From positions 1-5,831 of the forward strand of contig SVNB01000101.1 in NCBI GenBank assembly GCA_015067125.1: DNA of 5,831 nt. The letters run 5' to 3'. Origin of the DNA: Oscillospiraceae bacterium. GTDB taxonomy: Bacteria; Bacillota; Clostridia; Oscillospirales; Ruminococcaceae. Every line of letters begins with the position of its first letter. The stretch's first letter is position 1. A model generated the notes under the pieces. The model was not told where the DNA came from and did not search any database. It saw only the letters and a program-made list of their open reading frames with translations. This document shows, one piece after another, positions 1-5,092 of the stretch. Both the position numbers and the translations under genes were made by a program.

Positions 1-8
1 CAAAAAGA

Positions 9-212
9 TTACTTTTCCGGAAGATCTTTAAGCATATTTATAGTGCGGAAAATTTTGCCGCAGCCGGGGCACTTCCATTCGGTATTGCTTTTCTTTGCCT
101 TTTTGTGCAGATGCTCAAGATTATGAAAGCCGCATTCCGGGCAGGCCGTTGGAATACCCAGCCAGAGGTTTTTAAGAAAAGCCGCTTCTTCGTCACGGGT
201 TTTAAAATACAT
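9..212 (-). CDS. Small zinc-ribbon protein, function unknown
   Basis: A 67-residue protein with two CxxC knuckles: Cys24-Pro-Glu-Cys27-Gly and Cys48-Pro-Gly-Cys51-Gly. They are 20 residues apart, the layout of a zinc ribbon binding one structural zinc ion. The segment between them is rich in Lys and His. Nothing else in the protein identifies a family. The ATG start is supported by AAAGGAG at 221-227 (minus strand) with an 8-base spacer; this site overlaps the TAA stop of the upstream Nudix gene, so translation may be coupled. It is the last gene seen of the minus-strand set, and only 8 bases follow its stop, so a terminator cannot be judged. Zinc binding is inferred from the cysteine pattern. 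A nucleic-acid or protein-binding role is possible but not shown. That the gene is real is fairly certain, given its start signal, spacing and motif. Confidence 0.8.
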   Translation of the reverse strand: MYFKTRDEEAAFLKNLWLGIPTACPECGFHNLEHLHKKAKKSNTEWKCPGCGKIFRTINMLKDLPEK

Positions 213-225
213 AACAAAGGCTCCT

Positions 226-693
226 TTATACTATTTTTTTGCCGTTGAGCACCGCCTCGCAAAGGCGTTCGCCTTCGTACCGCAGTTTAAGGGAGAAAAA
301 AGGTTCTTCTCTTTGCAAAAGTTCCAGAAAAATGCGGTCGCCCTCCCATTTTGGTATGGAATCCAGCTTTTCGCGGCTTATCCACATTAATTCGCCTTCA
401 TCGCAGTCCAAAAGCTTGCCTTCAAAGGCATCTGATGTAAAAAGGTGCATATATTCCGTTTCCCACCTATCGGAAACAAAGGTGACTATTCCGCGGTAAC
501 GGTATGAAGTAAGGGTAAGGCCGGTTTCTTCCTTTGCTTCACGCAGAATGCAGTCTTCGGGGCTTTCTTTATCTTCGAACTTTCCGCCGATGCCGATCCA
601 TTTATCCTTGTTGGCATCGTTTTCTTTTTTTACCCGGTGGAGCATAAGATATTTTCCTTCGTGCTCGATATAGCAAAGGGTGGAATTTATCAC
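226..693 (-). CDS. Nudix hydrolase, 8-oxo-dGTP diphosphatase type
   Basis: A 155-residue cytoplasmic Nudix hydrolase. Members of this family hydrolyse nucleoside diphosphates linked to another moiety, and close relatives are annotated as 8-oxo-dGTP diphosphatases that remove oxidised dGTP from the nucleotide pool. The full Nudix box GX5EX7REUXEEXGU is present: Gly37, Glu43, Arg51-Glu52, Glu55-Glu56, Gly58-Leu59, where the glutamates bind the catalytic magnesium. The stretch before the box (HRVKKENDANKDKWIGIGGK) and the later WEGDR are typical of this subfamily. The start is GTG at 691-693, because AAAGGAG at 704-710 sits 10 bases before it. An in-frame TTG at 700-702 would add three residues but lies only 1 base from that Shine-Dalgarno site. 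The gene begins 5 bases after the mutT-like stop and ends 13 bases before the zinc-ribbon gene. The substrate is a family-level inference; other nucleotides are possible. Confidence 0.93.
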   Translation of the reverse strand: MINSTLCYIEHEGKYLMLHRVKKENDANKDKWIGIGGKFEDKESPEDCILREAKEETGLTLTSYRYRGIVTFVSDRWETEYMHLFTSDAFEGKLLDCDEGELMWISREKLDSIPKWEGDRIFLELLQREEPFFSLKLRYEGERLCEAVLNGKKIV

Positions 694-698
694 GGTGC

Positions 699-1079
699 TC
701 AAACTCCTTTCAGCATTCTAACGGTGCTCAGATCCGCAGGGCAGTATTCAAGGTCTTCCAGTTCGTCCGGCAAAAGCCATTTTGTTTCCACATGAAAAGT
801 GGGTGTGATTTTTTCGGAAAGCAGCTTTGCCTTTATAAAATAAAAGTAAATTTCTTTTTCCGGATAGGAATATTTATATTCGCAAAAAACTTTCTGCGGC
901 ACAATATCCGCGCAAAGCTCTTCTTTTATTTCTCTTGTTACGGCATCAAAAGAAGATTCTCCCTCTTCGATTTTTCCGCCGGGAAATTCCCACAAAAAGG
1001 GGCAGTTTCCGCCCGGGCCGCGCCTGCAAAGCAAAAAGCGTCCGTCTTTTTCAATTATTGCGGCAGCAACCTTTATCAC
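699..1079 (-). CDS. MutT-like Nudix NTP pyrophosphohydrolase
   Basis: A 126-residue protein of MutT size and fold. The Nudix box runs from Gly35 to about Ala57: Gly35, Glu41, Arg49-Glu50 and Glu53-Glu54 are all present, preceded by the typical WEFPGGKIEEGE segment. The usual Gly near the box end is Cys56. C-terminal WLLPDEL and CPADL match the MutT/(deoxy)NTP pyrophosphohydrolase pattern. The predicted role is hydrolysis of damaged or non-canonical nucleoside triphosphates to the monophosphate plus pyrophosphate, protecting DNA or RNA synthesis. The start is GTG at 1077-1079, supported by AGGAGG at 1088-1093 with an 8-base spacer. The gene lies 43 bases after the ZIP transporter gene, and its stop is 5 bases before the next Nudix gene, so two dissimilar Nudix genes are in tandem. 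Exact substrate (8-oxo-dGTP, oxidised CTP or other) cannot be told. Confidence 0.92.
   Translation of the reverse strand: MIKVAAAIIEKDGRFLLCRRGPGGNCPFLWEFPGGKIEEGESSFDAVTREIKEELCADIVPQKVFCEYKYSYPEKEIYFYFIKAKLLSEKITPTFHVETKWLLPDELEDLEYCPADLSTVRMLKGV
704..710 (-). promoter_or_regulatory. Shine-Dalgarno site that decides the Nudix gene start
   Basis: On the minus strand this reads AAAGGAG and lies inside the last codons of the mutT-like gene. It is 10 bases from GTG at 691-693 but 1 base from the in-frame TTG at 700-702, so GTG is the credible start. Confidence 0.75.
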
Positions 1080-1100
1080 GAAAAAAACCTCCTTTTAACG

Positions 1101-1116
1101 CAAAACAGCCGTTTTG
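1101..1116 (-). other. Small inverted repeat between ZIP and mutT-like genes
   Basis: CAAAAC (1101-1106), a 4-base loop, and GTTTTG (1111-1116) form a perfect 6-bp stem in the 43-base gap. It holds only two G-C pairs and no U-run follows on the minus strand; the mutT-like Shine-Dalgarno follows instead. It is unlikely to be a terminator. It could be a weak mRNA spacer stem or chance. Confidence 0.25.
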
Positions 1117-1122
1117 TAAATT

Positions 1123-1911
1123 TTATCCCAGGGCAATATCCAAAATCATCATAAGGGCAAAACCGATGGCAACGCCGATGGTGGCAATGTTGCTGTGTTC
1201 CCCGTCCTGAGATTCCGGAATAAGTTCTTCCACCACAACGTAAATCATGGCGCCGGCGGCAAAAGAAAGAATAAACGGAAGCACAGGTTCTATTACAGAA
1301 ACCAGAAGCAGCGTTATAACAGCGCCAATGGGTTCCACCACGCCGGAAAGAAAACCGTATTTAAAAGCTTTTTTGCGAGAAAGTCCCGTGCCCACCAAAG
1401 GCATGGAAATAATCGCCCCTTCCGGAAAGTTCTGTATAGCAATACCTATGGCAAGGGCAAAAGCACCGGCGGTTGTGATAACGCTTTCTCCGCGAAGCAT
1501 TCCCGCAAGAACAACGCCCACGGCCATGCCTTCCGGCAGGTTATGAAGCGCCACGGAAAAAACAAGCATAAAGGATTTTCCAAGTCCGCAGGGGCGGCCT
1601 TCCGGCTTATCGGAATTAAGGTGCAGGTGGGGAATAAAACTATCCAGCAAAAGCAAAAAGAACATTCCGCAAAGAAAACCCGCCGCAGCCGGAAGCCAGG
1701 CAATCTGTCCGGCGGCTTCGGCCATTTCGATTCCGGGCATAATAAGCGACCATACGGAAGCCGCCACCATAACGCCGGAAGCAAAACCCAAAAGGGCTTT
1801 TTGCAGTTTGGGGTTCATTTCTCCCTTCATAAAGAAAACCGCCGCGGCGCCAAGGGTGGTGCCCATAAACGGAAGAAGAATGCCGATCAAAACTTTTATT
1901 GTATCACTCAT
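1123..1911 (-). CDS. ZIP-family metal transporter (GufA/ZIP11-like)
   Basis: A 262-residue integral membrane protein with about eight hydrophobic segments, the normal size for bacterial ZIP proteins. These import divalent metals, usually zinc and sometimes iron or manganese, into the cytoplasm. The two signature metal-site helices are clear: His123-Asn124-Leu-Pro-Glu127-Gly and Gln160-Asn161-Phe-Pro-Glu164-Gly. Gln in place of the second His is common in the GufA/ZIP11 branch. Further conserved acidic residues are Glu193 in VVEP and Glu228-Glu229 near the C-terminus. A short His-containing loop (PHLHL, residues 94-98) follows the third hydrophobic segment. The ATG start has AAAGGAG at 1921-1927 with a 9-base spacer. 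It is the first gene of the minus-strand set and is divergent from the lipoprotein gene. No obvious Zur or Fur operator was recognised upstream. The family is certain; the metal is inferred. Confidence 0.95.
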   Translation of the reverse strand: MSDTIKVLIGILLPFMGTTLGAAAVFFMKGEMNPKLQKALLGFASGVMVAASVWSLIMPGIEMAEAAGQIAWLPAAAGFLCGMFFLLLLDSFIPHLHLNSDKPEGRPCGLGKSFMLVFSVALHNLPEGMAVGVVLAGMLRGESVITTAGAFALAIGIAIQNFPEGAIISMPLVGTGLSRKKAFKYGFLSGVVEPIGAVITLLLVSVIEPVLPFILSFAAGAMIYVVVEELIPESQDGEHSNIATIGVAIGFALMMILDIALG

Positions 1912-1931
1912 AAAAAAGTGCTCCTTTCTTT

Positions 1932-1960
1932 TTTACTGTTCGGAAGAATAATTTTATCAT
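1932..1960 (+). promoter_or_regulatory. Possible promoter of the lipoprotein gene
   Basis: TTTACT (-35, 1932-1937, 4 of 6 matches) and TATCAT (-10, 1955-1960, 5 of 6) are separated by 17 bases. The leader would be about 75 bases. The element lies over the opposing transporter promoter, the two -10 boxes sharing two bases, so the polymerases could exclude each other. The AT-rich setting makes chance matches easy. Confidence 0.35.
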
Positions 1961-1979
1961 AAATTCCGTTTTACTGCAA
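1951..1979 (-). promoter_or_regulatory. Predicted sigma-A promoter of the ZIP/Nudix gene set
   Basis: On the minus strand there is TTGCAG (-35, 1974-1979), a 17-base spacer, then TAAAAT (-10, 1951-1956). The -10 matches consensus at 5 of 6 positions, the -35 at 3 of 6. It would give a leader of roughly 30 bases before the transporter ATG. No other good promoter is seen for these four genes. Confidence 0.5.
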
Positions 1980-1980
1980 C

Positions 1981-2040
1981 AAAATCCGCGCCAAAGGTTA
2001 CTTTATGGGTAGAAAGCAAAACAAAAGGAGACCGGATTTT
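1981..2040 (+). promoter_or_regulatory. Inverted repeat spanning the lipoprotein leader and start region
   Basis: AAAATCCG (1981-1988) is the exact reverse complement of CGGATTTT (2033-2040). The second arm fills the spacer between the Shine-Dalgarno AAAGGAG (2024-2030) and the ATG at 2042. Pairing would make an 8-bp stem closing a 44-base loop at the translation start. It could reduce translation or be a chance repeat. No known riboswitch pattern was recognised. Confidence 0.3.
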
Positions 2041-2041
2041 T

Positions 2042-4513
2042 ATGAAAAAGCTTTTTCTGATAATTTTAACCTTTGCGCTGCTTTGCGCCTGCTGTGCAAA
2101 AGAACCCTTGCCAAAAGAAGTTCCGGCAGAGGAAAACAAAGAAACCGAAGAAGCTTTGGAACTCGAAAAATACGCTTCTTCCGAAGAAGCACTTGGCTTT
2201 GTAAAACGCATAGCAAGGGTATTGGGCGGAACAAAGCTGGATTCCATCGGTCAGCCCCAGCCCTGGGTTCTTGCCCAGATGCTTCTTCCGGAAATTGAAC
2301 AAACCGGCAAAAAAATAAATATTGAACATCTTAACCAAACGGAATATTCCCTTGAAACAGAAGAATATATTGCCCTTATAGAAAAGCACTTTGGGAAAGG
2401 CTGTATTTCTGATGAAGATAAAAAATATATGAGGGAAACCACCGAAACCGGAATATACGCGGAAGTTCACCAGTGGGAAACAGAAAAAATAGAATTTGAC
2501 GGCATAAAAGATAGCATTGCTTCGTATTCGCTGATTCTTAAAAACCTGCACTGCGGCTGCCCATGCAGCACCAGTGCAAAATTTGAAATAAAAGAGGACG
2601 AAAACGGATTTTATCTTTGCTTTGTTTCCAATATTCCCGAAAAGACAAAAACCTTCACGACGGATTACCGGTGGCAGGCAGAGGAACTTGCAAAACAGCT
2701 TGCGGAAAGTTTAAAATCCGGAATCGAAGGCAAAAGCTCCCTTGGAACAGAAGATATTCTGGTACAAAACTTTATTTTTAAAATGCCAACATATACAAAC
2801 CACGGCGAAGGCTGCCGCAGAAACGCGCCGTATTTTGGCGAACTTAAAATCGGCCTTGATGCGACGAGAATTTTTCCGGAAAACAAGGTGGAAAAAATTC
2901 TTTTGCAGGTATTCGGAAATTACGATTACTCAAACTTTGAGTGGGGAGAAAATTTTGATTATGACGAAAAGCGCAGGGAATATTCTTCCGGCCTTGGATG
3001 GGGTATGGAAAGCGCATATTCCTGCAAGGTAATTTCTTCCCAGCGGGTGCGGAACGATTTTTCCGTTGTTCTGGAACTTTTCGGAACAGAAAGCGTAAAC
3101 GGAAACCCTCAAAAAGTAAGCCGCGGCAAATACACCGCAAATTTTGAATTTGTTAATTATAATTATCTGCGTTTTAAAGGCATGGTAAAAAACAAAGCTG
3201 TTATGCCAAAAGGCTGTGATTTCTGTGTTCTTCTGGCTTTTGAACAGGGCAAAGAAAAAGTAACCCTTGATATTCCGGAATATTCCCTTGCACAGGCCCT
3301 TAAGTGGGAAAGCTGGACCGAACTTCCCGAAGGCGCGGATACTTCCCCGGCAAATGAAAGCCTGAAGACCGTTCTCTATACCAAAAACGGCGATGAACTT
3401 TGCGTTTACAGCAACGGAAAAGATACGATAATAAAAATGATCTGGGGCGAAAACCGGGAAAACGAAAACTTTTTTATCGCCCTGCCGGAATCCGCGCAAA
3501 AAGCAAGAAATATCTGCGACGAACTTATCCACAGTGCCTTTGTTTACGGAACCTTACCATCTGATTTAAAAACGCCTTTGCCCATGCCGAATCCCGCGGA
3601 TTTTGACGAAATATGGACCGGCGGTTACGGCGGAACCACCTATGACAGCATTGTTCTTACGGATTATGAATACAGCAAAATGCAAAACGCCCTGCGCATT
3701 GATGAATGGCAGGAATATTCCGATGAACAGGAACAACCGGCAAATCATTCCGAAAGTCTTTCTCTTTATATCAGTTCGGATAAATCCGAAGGCCACACCA
3801 ACGGACAGATGTATCTTTATCCATACGGAAGCTATACTCTTGTTTCCGTAAAATGGGATTACTATCCGCAGCAGAACAAAAAATGGCTTGCGCCCAAAAA
3901 CGTTTACAGCAAAGCAGCGGAAGTTTTTACGGAGGTAAACGAAAACGCAAAAGCCGACGGCAGAAAAGCATATCTTTCCGAAGAAGAGGAAGAATATGTT
4001 TACAAGGGCGCCGAAAATTTTAATAACGATTATATTTATTTTCTGCGGAATTTAATATATGCCACTGACGGAAGCTTTGATGAATATAACCGCCCCGCTC
4101 CGGAAAGCTGCGTTGCCGTCTGTGCTTTGGAAGTTATGGATAATCCCCAAAAATACGGTGCCGTATTGGAATATGACGAAAACCGCGAACCTTTAATCAG
4201 CGCACAGGCGATAAAAACCGCCGCTTATTATATTTTTGGTATAAGAGATATTACAAAGCATTATGATTTTGAAAACGGGTATTACAAAATAGTGCCGGAA
4301 GAAAAAATAATAATGCCAAAAATCGCTTCTGTGGAAGAAAACGGCTCTTATATTTCCTGCCGGGTGGAATTTTATGACCCGGACGGCTTTGGTTTTGAAG
4401 AAAAGCCTTATGCGGAAAAATACTATGGCTTGCGGGTTTTTGAAGTAAACGGCATGACGCATTATCGCGCCGCCGCTGCGGGTTTTGCTTATGGCGAAGA
4501 ATGGAATATTTAG
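2042..4513 (+). CDS. Large modular secreted lipoprotein, function unknown
   Basis: An 823-residue protein whose family I do not recognise. The N-terminus is a lipoprotein signal peptide: Lys2-Lys3, a hydrophobic core, and lipobox Leu14-Cys15-Ala16-Cys17, so Cys17 should be lipidated and the rest displayed outside the membrane. An acidic Glu/Pro/Lys-rich linker (19-45) follows. No other membrane segment is evident. By eye, one module seems to occur three times: about 50-195, 205-385 (less clear) and 664-810. Each has a helix ending in a Phe-Gly pair (117-118, 291-292, 732-733) followed by beta-strand-like sequence. A second module occurs twice, about 406-497 and 536-633. Cysteines are numerous, including CGCPC at 171-175 and CDFC at 392-395. 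No catalytic motif, cell-wall anchor or known binding repeat was found. The ATG has AAAGGAG at 2024-2030 with an 11-base spacer. The gene stands alone between a divergent transporter gene and the marR operon. A surface role in binding or sensing is only a guess. Confidence 0.9.
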   Translation: MKKLFLIILTFALLCACCAKEPLPKEVPAEENKETEEALELEKYASSEEALGFVKRIARVLGGTKLDSIGQPQPWVLAQMLLPEIEQTGKKINIEHLNQTEYSLETEEYIALIEKHFGKGCISDEDKKYMRETTETGIYAEVHQWETEKIEFDGIKDSIASYSLILKNLHCGCPCSTSAKFEIKEDENGFYLCFVSNIPEKTKTFTTDYRWQAEELAKQLAESLKSGIEGKSSLGTEDILVQNFIFKMPTYTNHGEGCRRNAPYFGELKIGLDATRIFPENKVEKILLQVFGNYDYSNFEWGENFDYDEKRREYSSGLGWGMESAYSCKVISSQRVRNDFSVVLELFGTESVNGNPQKVSRGKYTANFEFVNYNYLRFKGMVKNKAVMPKGCDFCVLLAFEQGKEKVTLDIPEYSLAQALKWESWTELPEGADTSPANESLKTVLYTKNGDELCVYSNGKDTIIKMIWGENRENENFFIALPESAQKARNICDELIHSAFVYGTLPSDLKTPLPMPNPADFDEIWTGGYGGTTYDSIVLTDYEYSKMQNALRIDEWQEYSDEQEQPANHSESLSLYISSDKSEGHTNGQMYLYPYGSYTLVSVKWDYYPQQNKKWLAPKNVYSKAAEVFTEVNENAKADGRKAYLSEEEEEYVYKGAENFNNDYIYFLRNLIYATDGSFDEYNRPAPESCVAVCALEVMDNPQKYGAVLEYDENREPLISAQAIKTAAYYIFGIRDITKHYDFENGYYKIVPEEKIIMPKIASVEENGSYISCRVEFYDPDGFGFEEKPYAEKYYGLRVFEVNGMTHYRAAAAGFAYGEEWNI

Positions 4514-4540
4514 GCATAATTGTATCCGCGGAAAACAAAC

Positions 4541-4554
4541 GTTGACAAATCAAC
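4541..4554. promoter_or_regulatory. Operator 1, palindrome over the marR -35 box
   Basis: GTTGA-CAAA-TCAAC is a perfect inverted repeat with 5-bp arms, and it contains the whole -35 hexamer. The arms and 4-base spacing are the same as in operator 2. MarR dimers bind short palindromes like this, so bound protein would block RNA polymerase. Binding by the adjacent MarR protein is inferred. Confidence 0.65.
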
Positions 4555-4570
4555 AAAAATATTGTATTAT
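4542..4570 (+). promoter_or_regulatory. Strong sigma-A promoter of the marR-aldehyde dehydrogenase operon
   Basis: TTGACA (4542-4547, perfect -35), a 17-base spacer, and TATTAT (4565-4570, 5 of 6 at -10). Transcription should begin near 4577, giving a leader of about 57 bases before ATG 4634. It is the best promoter in the window. Confidence 0.85.
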
Positions 4571-4581
4571 GCTTTTCGTGC

Positions 4582-4603
4582 AAAAGTTGACTTATCAACT
4601 TTT
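4582..4603. promoter_or_regulatory. Operator 2, 22-bp palindrome downstream of the marR start point
   Basis: AAAAGTTGA-CTTA-TCAACTTTT is a perfect inverted repeat with 9-bp arms, and its core GTTGA-N4-TCAAC equals operator 1. The two centres are 45 bases apart. It falls at about +6 to +27 of the predicted transcript, where bound repressor would act as a roadblock. In RNA it would also form a 9-bp hairpin at the 5' end. A terminator role for the upstream lipoprotein gene is unlikely because the stem is mostly A-U. Confidence 0.7.
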
Positions 4604-4633
4604 AACTTTAAGTTTAAGAGGCGAAGATTTTTT

Positions 4634-5083
4634 ATGATTACCCGTTTTGAACAGTTTTCTTTTATGATATCCGGAATTTACCGCGAAGTTCAAAAAATAG
4701 AAAAAGACGAAATGATAAAGCACGGCTATCGGGGTGCGTTTGCCATTTATCTTGCAACGCTTCACCGCTGCCCGGATGGCCTTACGGCCGCACAGCTTTG
4801 CGAAATTTGCGATAAGGATAAAGCCGCTGTTTCAAGAATCGTTGCGGAAATGGAAGAAAAAGAACTTGTTAAAAGAGAAAAAAACGGTTACCGCGCCAAA
4901 ATCTTTTTAACGGAAAAAGGCACAGAAACCGCGGAATTTGTTGCCAAAAGAGCCATTGCCGCCGTTTGTGCCGTTTCCGGAGAAAGCATGACCGACCAGC
5001 AGAGAGAGTTTTTTTATTCCGCGCTGGAAACCATCTATAAAAATCTTCGCAAAGTAAGCAAAGAAGGCATTCCGGAGGAATAA
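4634..5083 (+). CDS. MarR-family transcriptional regulator
   Basis: A 149-residue winged-helix DNA-binding protein of normal MarR length. An N-terminal helical part (1-45) should contribute to dimerisation. The helix-turn-helix lies at about 50-76 (GLTAAQLCEICDKDKAAVSR), with the typical AAVSRIV recognition helix and then ELVKRE. The wing spans about 78-95 and ends in FLTEKG, a standard MarR feature. C-terminal helices complete the dimer. Cysteines are at 46, 56, 59 and 112. None is at the N-terminal position of the OhrR peroxide-sensing cysteine, so a redox-sensing class is not supported. ATG 4634 is chosen because AAGAGG at 4616-4621 precedes it and the region before holds the promoter and operators; an upstream in-frame TTG at 4520 would run through both. 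It probably represses its own operon with the dehydrogenase gene. The ligand is unknown. Confidence 0.93.
   Translation: MITRFEQFSFMISGIYREVQKIEKDEMIKHGYRGAFAIYLATLHRCPDGLTAAQLCEICDKDKAAVSRIVAEMEEKELVKREKNGYRAKIFLTEKGTETAEFVAKRAIAAVCAVSGESMTDQQREFFYSALETIYKNLRKVSKEGIPEE
5074..5078 (+). promoter_or_regulatory. Ribosome binding site of the dehydrogenase gene, inside marR
   Basis: GGAGG lies in the last codons of marR, 14 bases before ATG 5093. The spacing is longer than usual. No other Shine-Dalgarno is present, so initiation probably depends on ribosomes finishing marR at TAA 5081-5083. Confidence 0.6.
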
Positions 5084-5092
5084 AAAAGAAAA

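Noticed and set aside
1195..1962. Long plus-strand open frame of 255 codons opposite the transporter gene
   Set aside because: It is the antisense shadow of the ZIP gene: composition is dominated by Lys, Arg, His and Gly with no domain pattern, while the minus-strand frame has clear ZIP motifs and a ribosome site.
2005..2298. Plus-strand frame of 97 codons starting at ATG 2005 with AAAGG at 1993-1997
   Set aside because: It runs out of frame through the lipoprotein signal peptide and its product is basic with no recognisable motif. The frame at 2042 has a better Shine-Dalgarno and a lipoprotein signal.
2066..2551. Minus-strand frame of 161 codons within the lipoprotein gene
   Set aside because: Phe-rich, antisense to Glu/Lys-rich coding sequence (GAA and AAA codons read as TTC and TTT), a typical shadow.
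4525..4532. TCCGCGGA palindrome after the lipoprotein stop as a terminator
   Set aside because: Without a loop or U-run it cannot form a terminator hairpin. No convincing terminator was found between 4513 and 4541.
4604..4614. AACTT-T-AAGTT as a third operator in the marR leader
   Set aside because: Arms differ from GTTGA/TCAAC and the sequence is AT-rich, so chance is likely.
4520..4633. N-terminal extension of the MarR protein from TTG 4520
   Set aside because: It would translate the promoter and both operators, has no ribosome site, and makes the protein longer than the family norm.
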